A stretch of DNA of 6,653 nt from Oscillospiraceae bacterium (GCA_015067375.1 SVMQ01000126.1:1-6653), one strand, 5' to 3'; shown: positions 1 to 5,714, counted from the stretch's first letter. Notes: generated by a model not told the origin, from the sequence alone. Program-made: numbers and translations.

Positions 1-105
1 GACAGTTATCTGACCCGCGAGAGTTGCAAATTCGCCGGTCGTTTCGTTGTAGCCTACAACGAAACGACCGGCGAATTTGCAACTCTCGCGGGTCAGATAA
101 CTGTC
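1..105. repeat. Perfect 105-bp palindrome (52-bp arms, 1-base centre)
   Basis: Bases 1-52 are the exact reverse complement of 54-105, with a single C at 53 between the arms. I matched the arms base by base and found no mismatch. Perfect palindromes this long with almost no spacer are unstable in bacterial chromosomes. At the edge of a sequence they usually reflect a fold-back chimera or an assembly error. On that reading the true sequence is the right arm, which continues into unique DNA after 105, and the left arm is a reversed copy of it. A genuine hairpin such as a telomere-like or phage end is possible but nothing else here supports it. Confidence 0.95.
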
Positions 106-192
106 CCTGCAGCGACCTATACTCAGGACGAAACAGGCGCTTGGGTCATCACACCCGGTGTCAGTGTACTCAGGGTAGTCGGCACGGTCTGA
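1..192 (+). CDS. C-terminal fragment of an unidentified protein, open from the window edge
   Basis: The frame starting at base 1 is open for 63 codons and ends at TGA 190-192. The last part reads like ordinary protein: about 45 residues rich in T, V, G and A, including GEFATLAGQITVPAATYTQ and ending VLRVVGTV. This is compatible with a beta-rich extracellular or surface protein. The first 17 or so codons fall in the left arm of the palindrome and may be artefactual, so only about codons 18-63 should be trusted. No start codon or ribosome site lies in the window. The same frame continues after the stop into the remnant at 229-339, so this could be part of one decayed gene. I do not recognise the family. 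Confidence 0.35.
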   Translation, partial: DSYLTRESCKFAGRFVVAYNETTGEFATLAGQITVPAATYTQDETGAWVITPGVSVLRVVGTV

Positions 193-228
193 TATGATCC
201 TATTTAGGCTAGGGCAGATCGTCAAAAG

Positions 229-339
229 ATCACTGATTTGACTGTTTTTAAGCCTGCAGCTACAAGTAAAGCGTATAACGGCTAGGCTTTGTGCCTGCCG
301 TTGGTACACTTGATGCAGTAGATGCGGGGCTATCAACAG
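229..339 (+). pseudogene. Decayed fragment of a surface Ig-like (MBG-type) repeat protein
   Basis: In the same frame as the fragment ending at 192, bases 229-282 translate to ITDLTVFKPAATSKAYNG and then hit TAG at 283-285. The pattern 'KP.A..K.YNG' resembles the start of MBG/Big-type repeats, usually of the form KPTAK.LTYNGKAQ.LV.AGT, in Firmicutes surface proteins. After the stop, a shift of frame gives FVPAVGTLDAVDAGLSTA and then TAA at 337-339, which loosely matches the continuation of such a repeat. Stops at 205-207 and 283-285 and the frame change argue for a broken gene. The match is from memory of the family and is short, so the identity is tentative. Confidence 0.35.
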
Positions 340-342
340 CCT

Positions 343-374
343 AAGGGCAGCTTCGGCTGCCCTTTCTTGTTTCT
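343..374 (+). terminator. Rho-independent terminator with UUCG tetraloop
   Basis: A 9-bp stem (343-351 with 356-364, AAGGGCAGC/GCTGCCCTT) encloses TTCG and is followed by the T-rich stretch TCTTGTTTCTT. It ends whatever transcript reads through the gene remnants at 1-339 and insulates the chemoreceptor promoter just downstream. Confidence 0.85.
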
Positions 375-382
375 TACAGCTC

Positions 383-411
383 TTGACAAATATTGTACAT
401 AATGATATAAT
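383..411 (+). promoter_or_regulatory. Consensus sigma-A promoter for the chemoreceptor gene
   Basis: TTGACA at 383-388 and TATAAT at 406-411 are both exact consensus hexamers, and the spacer of 17 bp is optimal. Transcription should start near 418, giving a leader of about 60 nt. The promoter lies 66 bp upstream of the chemoreceptor ATG. Many motility and chemotaxis genes use a sigma-28 promoter, so a perfect housekeeping promoter suggests strong constitutive expression unless a repressor acts here. Confidence 0.85.
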
Positions 412-444
412 AAAGCAAGCGTTGCAAAACGTGCGTTTTTTTCA

Positions 445-460
445 CTGCCTGACACGGCAG
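445..460 (+). promoter_or_regulatory. Small leader hairpin beside the ribosome site
   Basis: CTGCC (445-449) pairs with GGCAG (456-460) around a six-base loop, two bases before the AAGGAGGT at 463-470. Just upstream, AAAACG (426-431) and CGTTTT (434-439) could form a weaker hairpin followed by Ts. These are too small to call a riboswitch. They may affect leader stability or ribosome access. Confidence 0.3.
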
Positions 461-476
461 ACAAGGAGGTAATAAT

Positions 477-1967
477 ATGGAGCTTTTGAAAGAAAATGAA
501 CGCGGTGCCAACAAAGCTGCCGCCAAGGTGATGCGTATCACGGTGCTGGTGTTTGCGGTGGTACTCATACTGGATATCGTTGGTATCTTCGTTGTTGAAC
601 TGAGCACTATGATAGCAGCATTTATTGCAGGAAGCGTGCTGCTTCTGGTGCCTACCCTTATCGTTAATATACTTAAAAACGGCAGCGACTGGGTGAAGTA
701 TGTCATAGTGCTTTGTGCGGTGGTGTTCACCTGTATCGTTACTGTCACGATGTCGTGGCACGCGGTATTGCTGTTTGTTTATCCGATAGCTATAGCGAGT
801 TTGTATTTTTCGGGCAAGCTGAATATATTTGCGACCATCCTCACGATAGTTGGTGTTTCTGTGGGTCAGGTGCTGGCATTCAATATGCAGTTCGTAACGG
901 ATGACAATTTCACCGAGATGAGCGATGTCATAATGTTCGGTCTTATGCCGCGCGCTCTGATACTGTTTGCGATATCCGCGATATTCACTATGCTGTGCAG
1001 AAGGACTACATCCATGCTCGGCTCGCTGATGGGCGCGGAGCAGCAGCGCATCATGCGCGAAAAGTCCCTTGAGGTATCCGAAAAGCTGCTTGAAACGGTA
1101 TCCGAGCTTGACAGGATATCCACTGCTGCTGCAGATTCCAACCGCAGCATCGCGGACGAATCTGCCAACGTTATGCGCGACAGTGACGCGAACTTCGATC
1201 ACATCAAGGGCGTTGAAGAGAGCATGGCACAGATATCCGACAGTCTGCAGAGCCTGTCCGAGATGAGCGGCGAGATAGCAAAGCTTACACAGCGCGCCGA
1301 CCGCATAACCGCTGACAACGACGAGAAGATGTCGCAGGCGGCAGCAAGCATGGAGGAGATATGCCGCGGCACTGACGAGAGCAAGGAGATCATCATGAAT
1401 CTGTCCGAGCAGTCGCAGCGCATCGTTAAGATAGCAAAGGTCATCACAGATATCTCTATGCAGACTAACATCCTTGCGATCAACGCTTCTATCGAGGCTT
1501 CACGCGCAGGCGAGTCGGGCAAGGGCTTCTCGGTAGTTGCATCAGAAATTAAGAAGCTTTCAGAGCAGACCAAGACCGCAGCAACAGAGATAGGCGGCAT
1601 CATCGAAGAGGTAACGAACAACATCGACAGCACCGTTGCGGCGATGGAGAAGAATGCACAGCTTACCCGCGAGGGTATGCAGAGCATGGAGCAGGTCAAG
1701 TCCTCCGCTGAGCAGATAAGCCTTTCCAACAGCGAGATATCCAGACATATCGCAGATATGAACGGAGTTATCGGGGATGTTGCGGAAAACGGCGGCAGCG
1801 TTTCCGAAAAGCTCGTGCGCGTAAGCGGCAATATCGAGAACAACTGTGGCGCGGTGCAGCACGTTGCAGCGGCTATTCAGGAGAACAGCGCAGGCGTTCA
1901 GAGCCTCGGCTTCATGGTAAAGGATATCAAGACCATGGCGCAGGAGCTTGAGGAGCTGACAAAGTAA
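477..1967 (+). CDS. Methyl-accepting chemotaxis protein with polytopic membrane N-terminus
   Basis: This 496-residue chemoreceptor should relay a membrane or internal signal to the CheA/CheW array. Residues 20-175 contain about six hydrophobic segments (roughly 20-40, 44-66, 73-92, 97-112, 117-137 and 157-174) joined by short loops. There is no large extracellular ligand-binding domain and no evident HAMP. Residues 185-496 are a long helical coiled coil. The signalling tip is clear at about 315-362, with [21 protein letters not shown] followed by [18 protein letters not shown], the conserved receptor hairpin. The C-terminus lacks a CheR-binding NWETF-type pentapeptide and ends ELEELTK. The start is fixed by AAGGAGGT (463-470) six bases before the ATG. 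No chemotaxis or flagellar gene is adjacent, so it is an orphan receptor here. The ligand is unknown. The family assignment is firm. Confidence 0.95.
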   Translation: MELLKENERGANKAAAKVMRITVLVFAVVLILDIVGIFVVELSTMIAAFIAGSVLLLVPTLIVNILKNGSDWVKYVIVLCAVVFTCIVTVTMSWHAVLLFVYPIAIASLYFSGKLNIFATILTIVGVSVGQVLAFNMQFVTDDNFTEMSDVIMFGLMPRALILFAISAIFTMLCRRTTSMLGSLMGAEQQRIMREKSLEVSEKLLETVSELDRISTAAADSNRSIADESANVMRDSDANFDHIKGVEESMAQISDSLQSLSEMSGEIAKLTQRADRITADNDEKMSQAAASMEEICRGTDESKEIIMNLSEQSQRIVKIAKVITDISMQTNILAINASIEASRAGESGKGFSVVASEIKKLSEQTKTAATEIGGIIEEVTNNIDSTVAAMEKNAQLTREGMQSMEQVKSSAEQISLSNSEISRHIADMNGVIGDVAENGGSVSEKLVRVSGNIENNCGAVQHVAAAIQENSAGVQSLGFMVKDIKTMAQELEELTK

Positions 1968-1977
1968 TCGCGATATT

Positions 1978-2009
1978 ATGTAGGGTCACGGCGTGCTGTG
2001 TCCCTACAT
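1978..2009 (+). terminator. Hairpin after the chemoreceptor gene, probable weak terminator or palindromic repeat
   Basis: ATGTAGGG (1978-1985) pairs with CCCTACAT (2002-2009). After a T-T mismatch, three more pairs (CAC/GTG) close an eight-base loop. It lies 11 bp after the chemoreceptor stop and is followed only by TTGTCT, so it is a poor intrinsic terminator. The TGTAGGG...CCCTACA ends resemble small dispersed palindromes seen in clostridial genomes, which is an alternative reading. Confidence 0.5.
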
Positions 2010-2036
2010 TTGTCTGACAACATATGGGAGAGAATC

Positions 2037-2336
2037 ATGACCACTATACTGAAAAGCTTCCTTGACGCGGAGGGCAGGCTGACCGCCTATCCCGCTAAGC
2101 GCAAGATGAAGCTTTATGCGCTGTCTTATATGGCAGGCTTTTTTGAACACGACAAAGTGTACACTGAAAAAGAGGTGAATGCGCTTCTCAACGAGCATCA
2201 CACCTATGGCGACCCTGCGACATTGCGGAGAGAGCTGTTCAACCACCGCTTTCTTGACAGGGATGATTATGGAAAGGAATACCGTCTGGCTGATGCTTTG
2301 CCGACCATTGAGGAGCTGGAGCGTTTGTATGGATGA
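2037..2336 (+). CDS. DUF2087-domain protein
   Basis: This is a 99-residue soluble protein that is almost entirely one DUF2087 domain. The family pattern is visible in order: FLDAEGRLTAYPAKRKMKL (8-26), then YTEKEVNALLNEHH (42-55), then DPATLRRELFNHRFLDRDDYGKEYRL (59-84). The basic PAKRK segment and the winged-helix-like LRRELF...LDRD part suggest a small nucleic-acid-binding fold, but the biochemical function of the family is not established. The frame is open upstream to a GTG at 1998, but that codon sits in the hairpin arm and lacks a ribosome site. The ATG at 2037 has GGGAGAG a few bases upstream, so I chose it. An AraC-type regulator follows after 122 bp, so co-transcription is possible but not required. 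Confidence 0.85.
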   Translation: MTTILKSFLDAEGRLTAYPAKRKMKLYALSYMAGFFEHDKVYTEKEVNALLNEHHTYGDPATLRRELFNHRFLDRDDYGKEYRLADALPTIEELERLYG

Positions 2337-2458
2337 ACATAGATCCTTTTTGCATTCGTGCTGACATGACAGCGACACCGCATCGCACAAAAAGTCGGGC
2401 ATCCATCGTAATAATGTGGTAAGATGATATCACGGTCAGGGAGAAAGGATGTGGACAG

Positions 2459-3301
2459 ATGAACGGCTGGGCTGAGGGCATCACAAATGCGGTGCAGTAT
2501 ATCGAAGATAATCTGACAGAGGAGCTTGATATCGCGGACATAGCTGCAAGGGCGTATGTATCGCCGTTCCACTTTCAGAGGATATTCAGCGTGCTGTGCG
2601 GCTTTACGGTCGGAGAGTACATCCGCTGCCGCAGGCTCACGCTTGCAGGCGAGGAGCTGACGATGTCATGTGCGAGAGTGATAGACATTGCTGTGAAGTA
2701 CGGCTATGACTCGCAGGACAGCTTTTCAAGAGCATTCGCAAGGTTTCACGGAATATCTCCCTCGGCCGCAAAGGAAAAAGGCGCACAGCTTAAAGCGTTC
2801 GCGCCTTTGCGGATAAAGCTTACATTGGAGGGCGGAAACATGACAGAGTACAGTATCGTGGAAAAATCGGCATTTACGGTGATGGGCAGGTCGCGCAGAT
2901 TCAACAGCGAAACCTCGTATCAGGAGATACCGAAATTCTGGCAGGAGCATTTCAGCGATGGCGGCGGCGAGATAGTAAAAGGAATGTACGGCGTCTGCCT
3001 TGACGGCGACGGCAAGGAGTTTGACTACCTCATAGCGGACAACTATCTGCCTTGGAACGAGACACCCGAGGGCTATGAAACGCGCGTGATACCTGCAGGA
3101 ACATGGGCGGTATTCCCTTGCAGAGGCGCAATGCCAAAGGCACTGCAGGATGTGAACACCAAGATATGGACAGAGTGGCTGCCGAATTGCAGGGAGTACA
3201 GGCTTACGGGAAACTACAACCTGGAAGTCTATCTGGTGCCTCCGCAGCCTGACCCCGACGACAACTACTGCGAGATATGGGTGCCTGTTCAGAAAGCATG
3301 A
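2459..3301 (+). CDS. AraC-family transcriptional regulator with C-terminal GyrI-like effector-binding domain
   Basis: This 280-residue regulator resembles the Rob-type architecture. Residues about 8-108 hold the two AraC helix-turn-helix motifs: LDIADIAARAYVSPFHFQRIFS (23-44) is the first, and IDIAVKYGYDSQDSFSRAFARFHGISPS (75-102) is the second, signature-bearing one. Residues about 128-279 look like a GyrI/SOUL-type small-molecule-binding domain, starting YSIVEKSAFTVMGRS and ending NLEVYLVPPQPDPDDNYCEIWVPV. The E256 in LEVY matches the acidic residue that contacts cationic ligands in related proteins such as BmrR and Rob; that role is inferred here. The start ATG is nine bases after AAAGGA (2444-2449). 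The inducer and targets are unknown. No efflux pump lies nearby in the window. Confidence 0.93.
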   Translation: MNGWAEGITNAVQYIEDNLTEELDIADIAARAYVSPFHFQRIFSVLCGFTVGEYIRCRRLTLAGEELTMSCARVIDIAVKYGYDSQDSFSRAFARFHGISPSAAKEKGAQLKAFAPLRIKLTLEGGNMTEYSIVEKSAFTVMGRSRRFNSETSYQEIPKFWQEHFSDGGGEIVKGMYGVCLDGDGKEFDYLIADNYLPWNETPEGYETRVIPAGTWAVFPCRGAMPKALQDVNTKIWTEWLPNCREYRLTGNYNLEVYLVPPQPDPDDNYCEIWVPVQKA

Positions 3302-3328
3302 GCTGACAGCTGATATATCACAAATCAA

Positions 3329-3350
3329 AACCACCACTGAAGTGGTGGTT
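3329..3350. repeat. Outer right-end hairpin of the IS200-like element
   Basis: AACCACCAC (3329-3337) pairs with GTGGTGGTT (3342-3350) around TGAA. It is the outermost hairpin on the AraC side and probably the TnpA recognition hairpin of the right end. It could also act as a terminator for the AraC gene, but no T-run follows it on the + strand. Confidence 0.65.
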
Positions 3351-3356
3351 TGTACT

Positions 3357-3397
3357 ACCCCTAGAAGGGGTTATTGCCGGCTCAACCCCTAAAGGGG
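3357..3397. repeat. Two small GC hairpins inside the right end
   Basis: ACCCC-TAGAA-GGGGT (3357-3371) and CCCC-TAAA-GGGG (3386-3397) are perfect short hairpins 14 bp apart. The TAGAA loop of the first is identical to that of the hairpin at the other end (4044-4048), which suggests a shared recognition element. Confidence 0.6.
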
Positions 3398-3401
3398 CAT
3401 T

Positions 3402-3425
3402 GAAGGTTTGGCATAGCATCACTAT
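3402..3425. repeat. Internal inverted-repeat copy, tnpA 3' side
   Basis: This segment matches the reverse complement of 3958-3982: GAAGGTTTGGC is identical, then a 3 versus 4 base difference, then GCATCACTAT is identical. The two copies flank tnpA in inverted orientation inside the element. The tnpA transcript, if it reads this far, could pair its 3' region with its own 5' leader. Confidence 0.85.
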
Positions 3426-3431
3426 CTCAGG

Positions 3432-3457
3432 CAGCCGCTTAAGCGGCTGTTTGTTTT
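3432..3457 (+). terminator. Palindromic terminator-like hairpin facing into tnpA
   Basis: CAGCCGCTT (3432-3440) and AAGCGGCTG (3441-3449) form an 18-bp perfect palindrome followed by TTTGTTTTT on the + strand. It would stop + strand transcription coming from the AraC side before it runs antisense through tnpA, or end a short + strand RNA from the hairpin-rich right end. In the minus direction no T-run follows. Confidence 0.65.
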
Positions 3458-3463
3458 TGCCCT

Positions 3464-3928
3464 TTAATTCTTGCTACCCGTAAACGGGTCGATGTACTCT
3501 TTCAGTGTGATCTGATCTTTGGTGTAATCCTCTTCCAGTTGGTTGCGTATGTATTCCTTTATTGCGGTTTCATTGCGTCCAACCGTATCTACGAAATACC
3601 CTCTGCACCAGAAATGTCTGCTTCCGTACTTGTACTTCAAATTTGCATGTCTATCGAATATCATCAATGTACTTTTCCCCTTGAGAAATCCTACAAATTG
3701 TGATATACTTAAATAGGGCGGTATGCTTACCAACATGTGTATGTGGTCGGGGCATGCGTTTGCTTCGATGATTTCTACCTTTTTCTCATCGCACATTTTT
3801 CTCAATATTGCCCCGATATCTGCTCTCAACTCTCCATATATCGCTTTTCTACGATACTTCGGTGCAAATACTATATGATATTCACATCTATAGGTTGAGT
3901 GTGACAATGTTTTTATCTCATTTTTCAT
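3464..3928 (-). CDS. tnpA: IS200/IS605 family transposase TnpA (Y1 HUH single-strand transposase)
   Basis: This 154-residue protein has the full length expected for the family. It cuts and rejoins single-stranded DNA at element ends, acting as a dimer. Key features are YHIVFAPKYRRKAIYGE (17-33), the HUH metal-binding motif H62-I-H64 in CPDHIHMLVSIPP, the segment FLKGKST (81-87), FWCRGYFVDTVG (106-117), and Y126 in EYIRNQ as the probable nucleophilic tyrosine, with Q130 nearby as a metal ligand. No frameshift or missing catalytic residue is seen, so the gene looks functional. AAGGAGG (3938-3944 on the + strand coordinates) lies nine bases before the ATG, but is embedded in an inverted repeat that may control translation. 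Confidence 0.97.
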   Translation of the reverse strand: MKNEIKTLSHSTYRCEYHIVFAPKYRRKAIYGELRADIGAILRKMCDEKKVEIIEANACPDHIHMLVSIPPYLSISQFVGFLKGKSTLMIFDRHANLKYKYGSRHFWCRGYFVDTVGRNETAIKEYIRNQLEEDYTKDQITLKEYIDPFTGSKN

Positions 3929-3957
3929 TGCTTATAACCTCCTTATGGTCAACTTCA

Positions 3958-3982
3958 ATAGTGATGCGGTCGCCAAACCTTC
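3958..3982. repeat. Internal inverted-repeat copy, tnpA 5' leader
   Basis: This is the partner of 3402-3425, lying in the loop between the two arms of the ribosome-site stem. Two identical blocks (10 and 11 bases) flank GGTC, where the other copy has three different bases. Confidence 0.85.
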
Positions 3983-3985
3983 TCT

Positions 3986-3991
3986 ATTATA
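3986..3991 (-). promoter_or_regulatory. Candidate -10 box of the tnpA promoter
   Basis: The minus strand reads TATAAT here, abutting the upstream arm of the ribosome-site stem. No good -35 hexamer is visible about 17 bp upstream (GGAAAT near 4009-4014), so the promoter would be weak. Its position means that RNA started from it would lack the upstream arm of the stem. Confidence 0.45.
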
Positions 3992-4019
3992 CCATAAGGA
4001 GGCTATATATTTCCCTTTT

Positions 4020-4074
4020 GCTAAAGCTTTTTGATACCCCCAGTAGAACTGGGGGTTGTTTTACGCTAAAGCTT
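4020..4074. repeat. 10-bp direct repeat GCTAAAGCTT flanking the left-end hairpin
   Basis: GCTAAAGCTT occurs at 4020-4029 and again at 4065-4074, on either side of the hairpin at 4036-4056. One copy is inside the element and one is likely in flanking DNA or at the junction. It may be chance, a guide/target relationship typical of IS200/IS605 ends, or an internal duplication. Confidence 0.6.
4036..4056. repeat. Left-end hairpin of the IS200-like element
   Basis: ACCCCCAG (4036-4043) pairs with CTGGGGGT (4049-4056) around TAGAA. It is an eight-pair GC-rich hairpin with the same loop as the right-end hairpin at 3357-3371, as expected for a TnpA recognition hairpin. Confidence 0.7.
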
Positions 4075-4081
4075 CAAATAG

Positions 4082-4115
4082 AAAATGCCGACATCCACAC
4101 GGATATCGGCATTTT
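4082..4115 (-). terminator. Terminator of the kinase operon
   Basis: A 15-base arm (4101-4115) pairs with 4082-4096 around a four-base loop. One position is a G-U pair in the minus-strand RNA but an A-C mismatch in the + strand RNA, which favours use in the minus direction. It lies 12 bp after the kinase stop. The tail in that direction is TTTTCTATTT. Confidence 0.8.
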
Positions 4116-4127
4116 TTGTATGTACGA

Positions 4128-5714
4128 TCATGCTTCAACGGCAGCCTTTTCTACCGCAAGAGCTGCCTTGTATCCCTTGATATACTCCGCAAAACCTGCT
4201 GCATCCTCTTCATCTGGAGCCATGCAGCTGCCTGTCTTGCCTGCAAATACGCGCTTTTCAAGGTACTGCGACAGCGACTCGCCCTCTGCCTTTCTTGCAA
4301 GGAACGATGCAAGCAGCGCAATACCCCACGCGCCGCCCTCGCCTGCTGACTCCATAAGCGCCACAGGCACGCCCAGCGCGGAAGCCAGAAAGCGCTGACC
4401 TGTCACAGGTGACTTGAACAATCCGCCGTGCGCGTAGATCTTATCAAGAGCGATCTTCTCCTCGTTTATGAGGATATCCATGCCTATCTTCAGCGTTGAC
4501 ATACAGGAATATACAAGGCTGCGCATCAGATTAGCAACATTCAGCTTTGAGGACGGCGAACGCATAACAAACGGTCTGCCCTGTGTGAAGCCAGTAACGT
4601 GTTCACCCGAATGATAGTTGCAGCTTATGATACCGTCACAATCCGCAGCACCCGACAAAGCCTCAGCATAAAGCTTGTCGTAAAGCTCCGACTTAGGCAC
4701 TTCGACGCCGAACACCCTCAGCGTGTCCGCAAACAGCCTTACCCAGCAGTCGAGATCGGTAGTACAGTTATTGCAGTGTACCATCGCAACAGGATCACCG
4801 CAAGGCGTTGTCACGATGTCTATCTGCCTGTATACCGCGGACAGGTCTTTTTCCAGAACAGCCATAGCAAATATGGATGTTCCTGCCGAAACGTTACCTG
4901 TGCGCGGCGCGATGCTGTTTGTTGCGACCATGCCCGTCTGAGCATCGCCCTCAGGCGGACAGAACGGCACACCTGCCGCGAATGCTCCCGTTGGGTCAAG
5001 AAGCTTTGCGCCCTGTTCAGTCAGCTTTCCTGCACACTCGCCCACAGGCACTATCTCAGGAAGCGTGTCAGAAAGCTTTCTGCTGAACGCCGTACCCTGT
5101 GTGAGCGTATCGAACTTGTCCAGCATAACGCTGTTGTAGCCGCCTGTCGTGACATCTATCGGGAACATACCCGAGCCGTCACCGATGCCTATCACCTTTT
5201 CGCCTGTCAGAAGCCAGTGCACATAGCCTGCTAAAGTTGTGACGAAACTGATGCGCGAAACGTGTTCCTCACCGTTAAGTATAGCCTGATAAAGATGCGC
5301 TATGCTCCAGCGCTGCGGTATATTGAAGCCGAATGCCTCTGTAACAGCGTCAGCAGCCTGCTCCGTCATGGTATTGCGCCATGTGCGGAAAGGCACAAGC
5401 AGCTCGTCGTTCTCATCAAACGCAAGATAGCCGTGCATCATCGCTGAGATACCTACCGACGCTGCACCGGTGAGCGCAACATCATACCTGCTCTTAACAT
5501 CCTGCACCAGTGCCGCGAAGCTTCCCTGCAGACCTGCCTTTATCTCATCAAGCGAGTATGTCCACACGCCGTCTATGCAGCTGTTCTCCCAGTCGTATGC
5601 GCCTGACGCCGCAACGCTGTAGTCCTCTCCGATAAGCACCGCTTTTATCCTTGTAGAGCCAAACTCTATTCCTATCGAGGCTCTGCCCTGTCTGATCTGT
5701 TCTGCTATATTCAT
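4128..5714 (-). CDS. FGGY-family carbohydrate kinase (substrate unassigned)
   Basis: This 528-residue cytoplasmic kinase should transfer phosphate from ATP to a ketose or polyol. The N-terminal FGGY domain begins with the phosphate-1 loop GIEFGSTRIKAVL (15-27), with GISAMMHGYLAFDE (88-101) after it. PPEGDAQTG (253-261) carries D257, the likely catalytic base. The C-terminal domain has GNVSAGTSIFAM (273-284), HGGLFKSPVTGQRFLASALGVPV (429-451) and ESAGEGGAWGIALLA (455-469), the adenosine-side motifs. Length fits xylulokinase/ribulokinase relatives, but the N-terminus is not a standard XylB or AraB. An upstream in-frame ATG at 5730-5732 adds six residues. I chose 5714 because AAAGGTGAA (5721-5729) is well placed for it. 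It follows the SDR gene by 30 bp and ends the operon. Confidence 0.93.
   Translation of the reverse strand: MNIAEQIRQGRASIGIEFGSTRIKAVLIGEDYSVAASGAYDWENSCIDGVWTYSLDEIKAGLQGSFAALVQDVKSRYDVALTGAASVGISAMMHGYLAFDENDELLVPFRTWRNTMTEQAADAVTEAFGFNIPQRWSIAHLYQAILNGEEHVSRISFVTTLAGYVHWLLTGEKVIGIGDGSGMFPIDVTTGGYNSVMLDKFDTLTQGTAFSRKLSDTLPEIVPVGECAGKLTEQGAKLLDPTGAFAAGVPFCPPEGDAQTGMVATNSIAPRTGNVSAGTSIFAMAVLEKDLSAVYRQIDIVTTPCGDPVAMVHCNNCTTDLDCWVRLFADTLRVFGVEVPKSELYDKLYAEALSGAADCDGIISCNYHSGEHVTGFTQGRPFVMRSPSSKLNVANLMRSLVYSCMSTLKIGMDILINEEKIALDKIYAHGGLFKSPVTGQRFLASALGVPVALMESAGEGGAWGIALLASFLARKAEGESLSQYLEKRVFAGKTGSCMAPDEEDAAGFAEYIKGYKAALAVEKAAVEA

Larger units (their letters stand above)
3938..4002 (-). promoter_or_regulatory. 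RBS-sequestering stem of the tnpA leader with long loop
   Basis: CCTCCTTATGGT (3938-3949) and ACCATAAGGAGG (3991-4002) are perfect 12-base complements separated by 41 bases. In RNA made from the minus strand the downstream arm contains the whole AAGGAGG ribosome site of tnpA, so folding would block translation. This parallels the leader stem-loop that hides the tnpA ribosome site in Salmonella IS200 and the protection of IS10/IS50 transposases from outside transcription. Confidence 0.8.
3320..4060 (-). mobile_element. IS200/IS605-type insertion sequence, tnpA only
   Basis: This is a compact element of about 740 bp with a single Y1 transposase gene and hairpins instead of classical terminal inverted repeats, as expected for IS200-group elements that move as single-stranded DNA. 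The left end relative to tnpA is near 4060 and carries the hairpin at 4036-4056. The right end is near 3320 and carries hairpins at 3329-3350, 3357-3371 and 3386-3397. No tnpB or accessory gene is present. It sits between the AraC gene and the convergent kinase terminator, so no gene is disrupted. Exact ends are uncertain to some tens of bases, because these elements make no target duplication and I have no empty site to compare. Confidence 0.75.

Noticed and set aside
412..476. Riboswitch in the chemoreceptor leader
   Set aside because: The leader is about 60 nt with only tiny hairpins, too short and simple for known classes such as c-di-GMP aptamers.
1199..1862. Long minus-strand open frames opposite the chemoreceptor
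   Set aside because: They are antisense shadows of a well-supported coding region, with no domain signal.
1998..2036. GTG start extending the DUF2087 protein by 13 residues
   Set aside because: The codon lies in the arm of a hairpin with no ribosome site, and the added residues are outside the domain. The ATG at 2037 is better supported.
3329..3397. CRISPR-like array of short palindromes
   Set aside because: The hairpins differ in sequence and spacing and there is no repeated unit of 25-40 bases, so they are structural ends of the insertion sequence.
3464..4060. TnpB/IscB-associated guide RNA (omegaRNA) system
   Set aside because: The element has only tnpA. No RuvC-type nuclease frame or remnant is present in the window.
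4599..5234. 211-codon + strand open frame inside the kinase
   Set aside because: It is opposite strongly conserved FGGY motifs, rich in R, C and H as expected of an antisense shadow, and matches no family I know.
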